Part shown: positions 50,592 through 64,000 of the stretch, one piece after another
Position numbering within the stretch: position 1 is the stretch's first letter
Layout of the letters: every line of letters begins with the position of its first letter
Source of the DNA: Lepiota brunneoincarnata
Lineage: Eukaryota; Basidiomycota; Agaricomycetes; Agaricales; Agaricaceae
Direction: 5' to 3'
Assembly (NCBI GenBank): GCA_023014365.1
Contig: JAEBUN010000006.1
Coordinates: 434,001 to 498,000, forward strand
DNA length: 64,000 nt
The notes under the pieces: generated by a model
Databases searched by the model: none
The model's input: the letters and a program-made list of their open reading frames with translations, nothing else
Told to the model about the DNA's origin: nothing
Translations under genes and position numbers: made by a program

Positions 50592-51501
50592 CAGTAATGA
50601 CCTCACGTTGCAACGACCCGTCATGATAGTTCGTATTTTTTCTTTACTACTGCTGTACATACATTGGATTGTCTCGGACTTCAGTTACAGTATGTCTTGG
50701 TTCTCCATGTACATTTCGCGGACGATACCCACAATATTTCACATACAAGCTCCTCAGATGTCCGTCCGAAGACGGTGACGCTAGGTATACGTAGGAAACC
50801 GAGAGTCTGCGCCTGGGGGTGAATCTCGTCAATCAATCCGACTTCTGATGATGCAGGGAAACCTGTAATGTGACACAAATCACGAGAACGCACTGAAATA
50901 TTTGCCCTCAGCCTTTCCTCGTTCCCGCCCCTGGGTACAGCGTATGCCGTCCATCAATGTGGCCGTTGCTACGAACTCTGCACTTTCACGCACCGAGTCC
51001 TGCGATAATTACAGACGCAATTCGACCTGTTTCGTTGCGTGTATAATTTTATGAGGAGGCGGGAGTGTGTCCAAACACCCGAAGTCTTATAGATGCAGCG
51101 ATTCTTTTATTTTATTTTACGATCATCTGATTCCAATAGTTCTTCCAGATGTCTGTAAATTTGTCCGCTTTCAATACACGGGTGAAGCTCAGCATTGCCT
51201 GCCTTGCCAAACTGACTAACCGAATAATGTTTACCAGAGACCTAATAGAACTGGATGTATAGAGTCCAAACCCAGTAACGATACACGAGGGCCAGGTTCT
51301 AATAATACACTGCCGATAACAAACCACGGAAAGTTGGTCCACTGAGAGAACGAAACCAAGAACATGAGAGTGATCTAGAAGCCAAGATAGCAACGAAAGC
51401 TAGTAGCAGAGCTACGCGTGTTGACGGTCCACATGAAGAGCCAAGATATGCGATTTTATGATAGCGATACAGAAAACACGAATGAGAGGGATTGATAGTT
51501 G
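50592..51501. other. Intergenic between convergent DUF300 and halogenase genes
   Basis: About 0.9 kb of shared 3' flank; nothing else recognised. Confidence 0.4.
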
Positions 51502-55721
<4,220 letters not shown>

Positions 55722-56600
55722 ATGCCAGGTGATACCGAGGTCCAGGTATCAAATGCATCCTCGAATCGTCTGAGCTCCAGAGACAAGTTCAACGACAACC
55801 GACAATTCATCCGTGAGTTCCACCTAAATATTCCTACTCGAACTCAAGCTCAAACTAGACACCTGCCAGGTTATGTCCGAATCAAGATAGTGGAACAGCC
55901 AGATGCAGTAGCAGATTTCCCCAGGATTGAAAGAGCCTGTCGTCTCCTCTTCTCGCAGTTTGTCGCGCAGAAGCCTGGCCTTCCGAAAACCGCCCTAGCT
56001 GACTTTCTCGATGTGCTCTCCGGCGCTGAGTACTACCGCCTGTTCATTGCCCGAAAAGCGGAAGAGGCCCTCGATTGGCATAAGTTTTATAAGACCAGTG
56101 ATCCCGAGCGTGCACTGTCGGATAAGGAGGCGGAAGAGCTCGAGCAGATTTTCAAAGCGCGTGATGATTGGAGAACGGTTTACATGAAGATTATCAAGAA
56201 AACCGTGCTCCTGGTGCGCCCTTTATTCTCGTACCTGTCTGTAGAAGCAAATTAACAGCTGTAGGACCTATACAAGCTGTTCACATCAAGGCCGTGGTCT
56301 TTCGCAGACTATTTTGTCCGTCTGCTAGAGTATTTCCCTTCTTCACTCAAACCCATCAACGGTCACGAACCATGCCCTCGCCACTTCATCAACGGTCTCT
56401 CGCAGCAAGAAAAAAAAGCACTGCTAGAGATAGGTGAAAAGAGCCTTTTTTTTGTCCGGGAGTCTTTCAAATGGCTTCAGGCAAGACCGTCGGAGTCAGT
56501 CCACCATCTTCATTCTATCGAATGCCTAGTTCATGCTTTGTACAATACAGCATACATATCCTGGATGCATTATATTCGCAGAGTTCTATCAGACACATAA
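55722..56600 (+). CDS. Hypothetical protein, helical, unknown family
   Basis: Not recognised. Two exons, 55722-56213 and 56265-56600, joined by a 51-nt GT-AG intron, start MPGDTEVQVSNASSN. The protein reads as a helical, charged soluble domain: VRIKIVEQPDAVADFPRIE, RACRLLFSQFVAQKPGLPK, ADFLDVLSGAEYYRLFIARK, FTSRPWSFADYFVRLLEYF, KALLEIGEKSLFFVRESFKW and IECLVHALYNTAYISW. After the stop at 56598 a second frame continues with protein-like sequence (THNPPTDLGRLESLLHYY) to 56715, so the true end may lie there, after a frameshift or unrecognised intron. Consistent coding character over about 300 codons supports a real gene. A longer in-frame start upstream is possible. Confidence 0.5.
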
Positions 56601-56803
56601 TCCCCCAACCGACCTTGGACGACTTGAAAGCCTCCTGCATTACTACCTCAAACACATCACAACCATCTATGACACCATCACTGCCATCTTTCCGGCCCAA
56701 GCAGAACAACACTGAACCCACCATTAACATCAGTTACAAAACACCAAAAATTTCAGCCATGTGATTGTAATCTACCCAGCAATTATAAATATTGACAATT
56801 CCT

Positions 56804-59803
56804 TTAATCTTCATCCCATCGTATCTTCTTGGCGTAGTCACGTATGTCAGAGACGTAACTGTCGGTTATTTCATCTCCTGAGCCTGTGGCGACCTTCAGT
56901 ATGATCTCGTTGAGACTGGTCGAGCCGAGGATATCAACGTGATCGCTCGTGTTGGCGCCTCCACGGGGTATGAGGGGGTTGGGGCGATGGGGAAGCTGTG
57001 TATAAGCAGTATGAGTCCAACTCCAATTGACCATATTCGTCAAAGAGCTCTCGTACCTCAACAGTTATTACCTTGATCCCAGCAGGGTTCCATCGCGGTT
57101 GTTTCCATCCTTCAACACACATTGCTCCAAGACTAATGAGACTAACTGTCCCATCACCCTCACCCATCTTCACGCCATTCCGCACCTACACACTTGTCTA
57201 AGCAACAAGATATTGGGTCGCATTTGAACAACATGCCTTTGGCTTACTTTCGTCATCTGTGTACTCTGCATCTATCCAACTCTTTCTCGCGAGTGGTAGG
57301 TCCACCAGACCCCCACGTGGACTAACACACCCGTCAACGGAGGGCTCGTGGCATTCTGGGTTGGCGCCGTCTGCAAACGTTTCGTCGTGTTCGTATTTCC
57401 CGCGAGCATACCTGCCAGAATTATTATCAGGTGCAAGTGAAAGAAAGCCAGGCAGTGCCCACAAGTATGACCGTTCTGTCTCTTTGCCGTGGCCGTATAC
57501 GCAATAGATTTTCATAGACGGAGCATACGGTAGCCTTAAGCATGGAGTAAACAACTGAGCAAAAGCGGAGGTGATAAAGTAAGGCGTCGCTGACCTAACT
57601 TCGAGAGGATTCGACCATTTCCGGTGATCGAGGTCATTTTCTACAAGTTTTTTCTCATCACGCTCGATGCCGAAAGAATAATTTGTAGCAATCATTTTCT
57701 GTCAGGTGCAACCGGTCAACCTTTTGTAGTCTTCTATGCAACAGCACTTTTAAACAGGATATGCCACCCACTTGGAAGGTCGAGGGGGTATGCTCCAATA
57801 TCCACAGCGAAGCTTCATCAGCCGTCATATTCCTGGAGTTTTCATTTGTAGCGGTCGAGGCCTGAGATTGCCGAAAAGCAATGAGTTCACCGTGACTATG
57901 CGTTGAATTACATTCGTCGTCGGGGGCATGAATGCCATTGCCCCAGATCGCATTGCCGCCCTGAAGGTTTACAGAGAGAACCGATAAATTATTGAGTTCA
58001 GGAGTAGGATATGAAGGTGCCCTACCTTCATCCACATACTTGCACTGCCTGCCCAGCTTCGGAAGAGCTTTTGACGTTCATTTCTAGAGAAAAAGCGTTC
58101 CAGGACTATAGTCTCCGTGAGCAATTTGGGTGACGTGGCGTTGGAAGAGCTTGTACCGTATACTCCAGCCGGATTCATCTGCACGGTATCTTTCATCTCT
58201 CCAGACAAGAACGCTGCCATGGCTTTTGCCTGTACAGTATTATCAGCGCGTCAAACTAGACATTGCTTTTTGACCTTACCACACCCTATCTGGTGTTAGT
58301 AAGTGTTAGGGACTGTAGAACTGCCCTGCTCACCAAATGCGTTCCGGCTATTGAAATATAGGCTTCGATGTGGTTCTTAGTGAGGACCGTTTAGGAGTTA
58401 CTGCTTGGCTGGGTGCAATAAAATATTATTACCTCAACCCAGTTGGGTCCCCCGCCACCGTGCTGTGGCGATTCAACCCACTTGAAACTGCAACGATGTT
58501 GAAAGTTGCAACCGCGCATGACAACCCGAGAAACTCTGTCTTACAAGTACTAAAAAAAAGGGACAGTGCGGTTTGTGAGTCCAGGAGACACATGATGAAT
58601 CCGTTTGTAGGAACCGACCAGAAGAACCTGGGACAGGCTTTCGTCAATGACGAGTAACTAACAAGGGCTCATACTCACCGTCGACCCCATAGAGTGTGCA
58701 GCGATGACGACTTTCCGTTTCTGCCTTAGCCTGAACCACAGATTGAGAATGTGGGAAAGCATACGTTACATGCAATACACGCACTTGAACGTTTCGATTG
58801 TCGATTTGAGTTTGGAGAAATATCCATCTCTCTCTTCTAAATTGTGAAGGGACAGTCTCCAGTCATATGGTGCAAGGTATAAATTGTTGGTATCATAATT
58901 CACAACCGCGAGATTCTCGACAATCTTGGACCTATGAAATGAAGTCAGACATGTTTTGGGGTATGGTTCTACGACCTACCATATCCAATAACCCTGTATG
59001 AAGGTGCTGGCGGCATCTATTCCCTCTGCAGCGCGAATCTTGGCGTCTGGAGGATCAAGTCCAGTGACCGGGTCAAGCATCATCGCGGCTATCCATTTCT
59101 CTTTGTTGAAGGTGACCTGTGAGATCATGTTGAAGCCACCCCAGAGCTTTTCGCGGAAAAAAGCGCGGTAGTCTGGGGATGTCGACCATGACTCCAATCC
59201 CTAGAAAAGTGTGAACTGCCACACTCCTATGTACATAAGGCGAGACGCACCGTTGAGATTATACCCGGAATCAATATCACGGGATACTTGGCATCCAAAC
59301 CTCTTGCTTTCATGGCTTCCCCCACCTGGAACTCCCGTCCATCGTTGTTGAACTTCCATAGTTCAGGTATATTGCTCCGCAGTCGTTTCCACTCCGCCTC
59401 GAGACGAGAGAAATCAAAATCAGGGAGCTCGGGGAAGTTGATATCGTATTCGCTCATGAGCACCAACATCTGGGTATGGATATCTTGGAGGTCCTGTGGC
59501 TTAACAAAGGCTAACCCCACAAGAGTACCAACTGGAGCCGTTTCTCAGTTTCGTTTGCATTTACTCTACGTTTTGTGGTTGGTTCAACTCACGAAGCATG
59601 CCCAGGGGAAACAAGAAACGACCAGTCTTCCACCACGGCCGTTGCGCGATCTTCTTTACCTCTCGCATAGTTTCCGCGCCCTTGCGTATGTCATCCTTGA
59701 CTTTTTGCAAGGCCTCGTCGACCGCCCCGCTCGGGGCCCTGAGGACTAAGTCGTCATCGCTCTGGCTTACTCTGTGGGGTTTGTTGCGTTTTGTGAGCGT
59801 CAT
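56804..59803 (-). CDS. lro1: Phospholipid:diacylglycerol acyltransferase (Lro1/PDAT)
   Basis: Transfers a fatty acid from phospholipid to diacylglycerol, making triacylglycerol at the ER. Start MTLTKRNKPHRVSQSD at 59803, with a membrane-anchored N-terminus before the LCAT-like domain. Motifs: YPVILIPGIISTGLESW, REKLWGGFNMISQV, KWIAAMMLDPVTGLDPP, YDWRLSLHNLEERDGYF, the nucleophile in AHSMGST, FKWVESPQHGGGGPNW, GEMKDTVQMNPAG, the catalytic Asp in EGDGTVS and His in SDHVDILGS. The active-site region is cut into exons of 9 nt (58619-58627), 5 nt (58545-58549) and 6 nt (58280-58285), giving HSMGST-VLL-YF-FKWVE and GTHL-GV-AKAMAAF. One extra base at the TTT at 57248-57250 breaks frame before VRNGVKMGEGD. 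Confidence 0.9.
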
Positions 59804-59897
59804 GGAGGAAAGGACGAAGGAATCACTAAAGACAGTTGCGCGACGGATACCTGTTTAGGAAAGAGTCGGATCTCAGCCTCTGACCGCCATAAGCAAC
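59804..59897. promoter_or_regulatory. Bidirectional promoter region, lro1 / etfA
   Basis: Only 94 bp separate the two divergent start codons, so both genes must share or overlap promoter elements. No TATA box is evident. Confidence 0.55.
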
Positions 59898-61053
59898 ATG
59901 CTCCGCACAAGGTACATCCAGTGCTGCAGGACACTTTCCCGCACATACACGACAGCCACCTCACCACACGCTCTCGTCTTTCTTGAGCATCGTCAAGGCG
60001 CCATCGACTCCGGCTCACTCTCAGCACTAACCGCCGCAGAACAGCTCGGAGGTAAGGTCACTGCTCTCATCGTTGGCGGGTCAGAGCATGTACCAAGCGT
60101 TGTGGACAAAGCCAAAAAGTGCGTTGTGAATACAACCACCCCACTATGATGCTGAGCCGCCATGTATTTCAGGCTGAAGGGCTTGACCTCTGTCCTGCAT
60201 TCAACTTCACCGCAGTATGTCGATCCAGTTCCGGAGGTCCTCTCCCTTCTTTTAGAGGGACTTCTTCTCTCCGACTCTCCCTTCACACATGTCGTCTCAT
60301 CCACCTCATCCGCTGCAAAGTCTTTCCTTCCCCGTGTAGCGGCTAGACTCGATGTCCCTGCCGTCTCTGACATCATCTCCCTTGAACACGATGCCGCAAA
60401 CAATAGCACCACCTTCACGCGACCCATCTATGCCGGAAACGCCATTGCTACTGTACGTGCTCCTTCCTCGGTCCCAATCAAGTTCTTCACCGTTCGATCG
60501 ACTGCATTCTCCGCTGCACCGGCCCACGAAGGCGCCGAAGCTGAAACCAAGGCCATTGACCCTGTCGAGGTTGCTGACTCGCCCTCTCAACATCTCAAGA
60601 CCACCATTGCTAAATCCGACCGTCCCGATCTCGGTGTTGCTTCCCGAGTCGTATCAGGTGGAAGGGCCTTGAAGAATGCCGAGACGTTTGCTACCACCCT
60701 ATACCCTCTCGCAGACGTCCTTGGAGCCGCTGTCGGAGCCTCTCGTGCCGCTGTCGATGCCGGCTACGCAGACAACTCACTTCAGGTTGGACAGACCGGA
60801 AAGGTCGTGGCTCCAGAGCTGTACATGGCCCTTGGGATTTCGGGAGCCATCCAGCACCTTGCCGGTATGAAGGATTCCAAACTCATCGTCGCCATCAACA
60901 AGGCAAGCAATGTATACTCGGGATGTCCTGCGTTACACTGGCTGATTTTCATCTTAGGATCCCGATGCCCCCATCTTTCAAGTTGCCGATGTTGGTCTGG
61001 TCGCAGATCTGTTCGAGGTCGTGCCTCAACTCATAGAGAAGCTGAAGCAGTAG
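59898..61053 (+). CDS. etfA: Electron transfer flavoprotein, alpha subunit (mitochondrial)
   Basis: ETF passes electrons from mitochondrial acyl-CoA and other dehydrogenases to ETF-ubiquinone oxidoreductase. Three exons (59898-60118, 60173-60902, 60958-61053) give 348 residues, in frame. The N-terminus ([19 protein letters not shown]) is Arg/Ser/Thr rich with no acids, as for a mitochondrial presequence. Domain [37 protein letters not shown]-binding C-terminal domain: [63 protein letters not shown] and the end [17 protein letters not shown]. The second intron (60903-60957) has a GC donor (AAG/GCAAGC), fixed by continuity of VAINK with DPDAPIF. Confidence 0.94.
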
Positions 61054-61109
61054 TCGACGTCATTCATTCATTGATAATTATTCTAATGCAAAAACATTGA
61101 CCATAACCA

Positions 61110-62926
61110 TCACATCTTGCTACGGGGGGCAATCGCCGTGAAGTATTCTATCGCTGCGCCTACCTCCTGCTCCACCGTAGTAGCGCTGATCCAATCCCAC
61201 TGTGCTTGGATCGCAGGGCCCAGAATCTTGTAGTTCTCTCCATGTCCGCTATCAAACTCATACATCTTGCCAGATTTAAATGACCCCCGCAGGATCGCAT
61301 TTGCTGCAGGCAGCCGCACCTTTTCGTATGCGAGCAGAGCTTGTTCGACCGTGTTGGGAGTTGCTTTACCCAGGAGACATGCCAGAAGGTGGGCATCCTG
61401 TGATCGTGATGTGCCAGTGAGTCATTGACCAACCTCCGTGCTCGTAGCTCACCTCGATTGCCTGTCCTGCTCCCGCGCCTTGATGGGGGGCCATGGCATG
61501 GGCCTGGAACGACAACATCAGCTTCTCCGCGCGATTTAGGGTCATGCTTATGCCCGACCGCATCGCCCACCAATACCACTCGGCCTGACACGTAGAATGG
61601 AAGAGGACGGAGGTGGTGGATGGCCCACCGCGTTGGATGCTCGATGCACTTTTCGAAGCGGTTTACCATACTTATTTCCTCGTTTCTTGGTGATAAGGCT
61701 GAGAGCAACTGACCTTGAGAAGTCTTTCTACTTCAGGCTCCCAGTTCTTGTAGGCGTCCAACAATTCTTGTTGAGAACATTCTACTACCCAGTCGTCATC
61801 TGGGTAATGTGTCCCGTTTTTCTCTGGGTCAGACACGAAAGTGACCACATTAACGATGTTGCCCTGGGATATAGAGTAGCTGACAACATGCTGCTCTGCC
61901 TCAGTACCGTAGAAGGTTGGAGAGTGAGTACTCTTCTTACTCTGCCTTTGCCACAGTACTAAATGTGGAATTCGTTAGCAAGTTTGACCATAGGATCGTG
62001 CACACAGACCATCATAGGATCCCGAATAGCCCTATGCTCCTCCCCAGCCACCCTCTTCAGCCTATCAGTCTCCACAAGTCCACGATACGCAATCGTCCCG
62101 GTCCACACAGGCCTAATATACTTTAACAACGTCACGTTCTTTGTTTCTCTCGCTTTGGTCTCGTAAATCTGCGTTCGGATGGACGATTTAATGCCATCGC
62201 ATCCGACAAGGACATCACATTCCGACGTGTTCCCGTCAGCAAAATGCAGAAGGATGCTTCCGCGGAGATCAGTGTATGATAACAGGCGCTTTCCGAAATG
62301 TGCGAGGTGGGGTGGGAGGTGGTTTATGAGGACATCTAAAAAGGCGGCTCTGTGAAACCGGACACACTTGAGGCAGCGTACGGGTTCGGTAAGCCGGGTC
62401 ATGAACCGAGACACAGATGACTTACGCCATCTTTTGACATAGGAGGATCCTCCAAATCTGAGCCAAATTATACTTGGATCATCACTCAACGAACGCACAT
62501 GGCATCTGAACGAGTTGAAACCGAAAACCTTCCCCTGGCGCATCGGAACGTCTATAGTCGAATCCAACACCTACAACCGTCGATGACACGTTCCTTGCTC
62601 ACAGAAAGGGACATGCATTTCGCACCTATGGACCCATCCGGAGGCGCATGCGCGACCTTTGCAAAATCGTCGGCTAGACCCATTAACTCCAGTATTCTCC
62701 ACGTCCGAGACCAAATCATAACTCCCGCGCCAATCTCCTTAAACTGCCCCGCAGCCTCGTAGACGTCTACCTCGATATGCCCATAGCGTGAGAGTGCCAC
62801 ACCTAAGCATAACCCACTGATCCCCCCGCCGCTTTTCACATTCGTTCAGTCTCGGCGTGGGGGAGTGTTATATCTGGATGTGACTTACCAGATTGCCACT
62901 CGTATTTTCCCTGAGGACTCGTTCAT
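61110..62926 (-). CDS. FAD-dependent monooxygenase, salicylate-hydroxylase-like
   Basis: Group A flavoprotein hydroxylase of aromatic compounds; exact substrate unknown. First exon 62889-62926 (MNESSGKIRVAIC) joins at 62831 to GGGISGLCLGVALSRYG, forming the FAD GxGxxG motif. Then VYEAAGQFKEIGAGVMIW, MPYLEDPP, FHRAAFLDVLINHLPPHL, the DG motif CDVLVGCDGIKSSIRTQI, WTGTIAYRGLVE, and the GD motif VVLVGDAAHAMAPHQGAGAG. It ends AIAPRSKM at 61110. Exons near 61960 (FHI to VVSYSISQGN) and 61690-61720 were not fully resolved; one further frame problem may exist there. Convergent with etfA (56 bp). Confidence 0.82.
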
Positions 62927-63281
62927 ACCTTGTCGAAGGAAAATAGTCGATGGAAACAAAGTTTTGGGAGCAACATGAGATAGTTGGATATAATAAACCT
63001 CTCATGATCAGCGTAGCTGGGAAATTTCGGAGCAACCCCCGCGGCATTTGATATGACAGCAGGAAGCTTCATTGACGAAGAAGAGCAATTCCCGGAAAGT
63101 CTCATAGGCTCAAGCCCGCGAATTTGTGGCTGCAAACCATGAATGGAACATAAACAATTGCCATCCGACCAGGGTTGAGCGAAACGAACGAAATTAATTG
63201 ACACCCTGGATCATTGAAGCATCGTTCGGAATAGTCACAATAACAGACCTCCTCATCTACGTGGAGGGAAGCATGCACTGC
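62927..63281. other. Intergenic, monooxygenase upstream region
   Basis: 355 bp between the monooxygenase start and the 3' end of the UCH gene; no feature recognised. Confidence 0.4.
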
Positions 63282-64000
63282 CTAGTCATTACCCACCAAA
63301 GCCATAAGACTGAAGTTGACACCTCCATCAATATGAGAAACAACATCTTTCACGATCTGAACAGCTTTCTCTAAGAAATCATCCCCGTCCTTCAGTGCGA
63401 CACCAGTGTCAACTGGCCCTTTCCGGACACCATCCATGAGAAAAATCTTATCATTCGTTTTGTTGGGGACGAAGGCGATATAGTGGTAGTCGACCTCCTC
63501 TCCGACTTCTGGAGGCGCAGTATCGCCTTGTTGAGCAGAGACTCGATAGGCTTCTTCGATATCCTTGTTGTCTTCCAACGCAAGGGCTCGTGCATGACGG
63601 TCGAGGGGGATGACTTCTTTTAGGAAGCGACCCAAGGTAGAACCAGGTACTGTTTAACAGCCTGTTAAAGACCCGGCGAACACGAACAGCTTCAGAGAAC
63701 TATATCGCGTACATATATGCTTCGTTGCAGGTCCATTCGCAATCGAGTGCAGAATGCCATAAAATCCACACGCATTGTGGATGGTCTGTTCGAACCACAC
63801 GACATCTTCATCTTCTCCTTTGCCATTATGCAACGGCCTTGCCTTCTCGTCTTCGTCCCTCCACAACTTGTATTTTTCCGTTGTAATGAGAGTGAAAATG
63901 AGCGCGTGCACAGGCCGAGGTGTCAACGCAAGCAACTCAGGGTCGTCGAGCGAGAACACGTCTTGGACCTCGAGTTTCGTCGATACCCCGAGCTTGTGGA
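63282..64000 (-). CDS. yuh1: Ubiquitin C-terminal hydrolase (UCH family), C-terminal part; 5' end outside window
   Basis: Cysteine protease of peptidase family C12 that removes small adducts from ubiquitin (Yuh1/UCHL3 type). The reading frame is open to the right edge (HKLGVSTKLEVQDVFSLDD), so the first exon or exons lie beyond 64000. The oxyanion Gln and catalytic Cys are in FEQTIHNACGFYGILHSIANG, the catalytic His in EVDYHYIAFV and the Asp in FLMDGVRKGPVDTG. The active-site crossover loop includes RVSAQQGDTAPPEVGEEV. One intron (about 63640-63705) separates TKH from PGSTLGRFLKEV. Stop at 63282 after FSLMALVGND, normal for the family. Confidence 0.9.

Overview
This is 64 kb of nuclear DNA from a filamentous fungus, most likely an Agaricomycete (mushroom-forming basidiomycete). 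The evidence is dense genes with many short GT-AG introns (about 46-80 nt), a three-function tryptophan gene with order glutaminase-IGPS-PRAI, a NoxR-type NADPH-oxidase regulator with TPR and PB1 domains, a Drs2-type flippase, a DSC-complex subunit, a fungal flavin-dependent halogenase, and a tRNA-Gln with a short intron. I recognise about 25 protein genes, one tRNA and one decayed gene copy. I found no transposon, CRISPR array, operon or bacterial-type feature.

Layout, left to right. 1-9.3 kb: 3' end of egt1 (ergothioneine), dsc3 (Golgi E3 ligase subunit), an Ams2/SPT21-type chromatin regulator, a small multi-pass membrane protein and TFIIIA. 10.4-19 kb: secreted glucoamylase, lto1, a decayed lto1 copy in a gene-poor stretch, a tiny secreted expansin-like protein, tRNA-Gln and glucosamine-6-phosphate deaminase. 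19.6-29.4 kb: a PC-esterase/TBL-like membrane protein, a steryl-ester-type lipase, an AROM-derived three-domain protein that has lost its catalytic residues (QutR-like), a PXR1/PINX1 G-patch protein and noxR. 30.4-43.6 kb: P4-ATPase, two tandem four-helix membrane proteins, the cell-wall-integrity MAP kinase and trp1. 43.8-56.6 kb: serine carboxypeptidase, a DUF300/TMEM184 membrane protein, the flavin halogenase and an unrecognised gene. 56.8-64 kb: phospholipid:diacylglycerol acyltransferase head-to-head with ETF-alpha, a salicylate-hydroxylase-like flavoprotein and the 3' part of a UCH deubiquitinase.

Most genes are unrelated housekeeping or secreted-enzyme functions and do not form a metabolic cluster. 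Local relationships that do stand out are the head-to-head lro1/etfA pair (94 bp between start codons), the tandem four-helix paralogs that share all three intron positions and phases, and the lto1 duplication. Exon structures below were derived by hand from splice consensus plus reading-frame and family continuity. Around ten otherwise well-conserved genes need a single-base correction, usually in a short homopolymer, to keep frame. This looks like residual sequencing error rather than gene death, and affected proteins are flagged.
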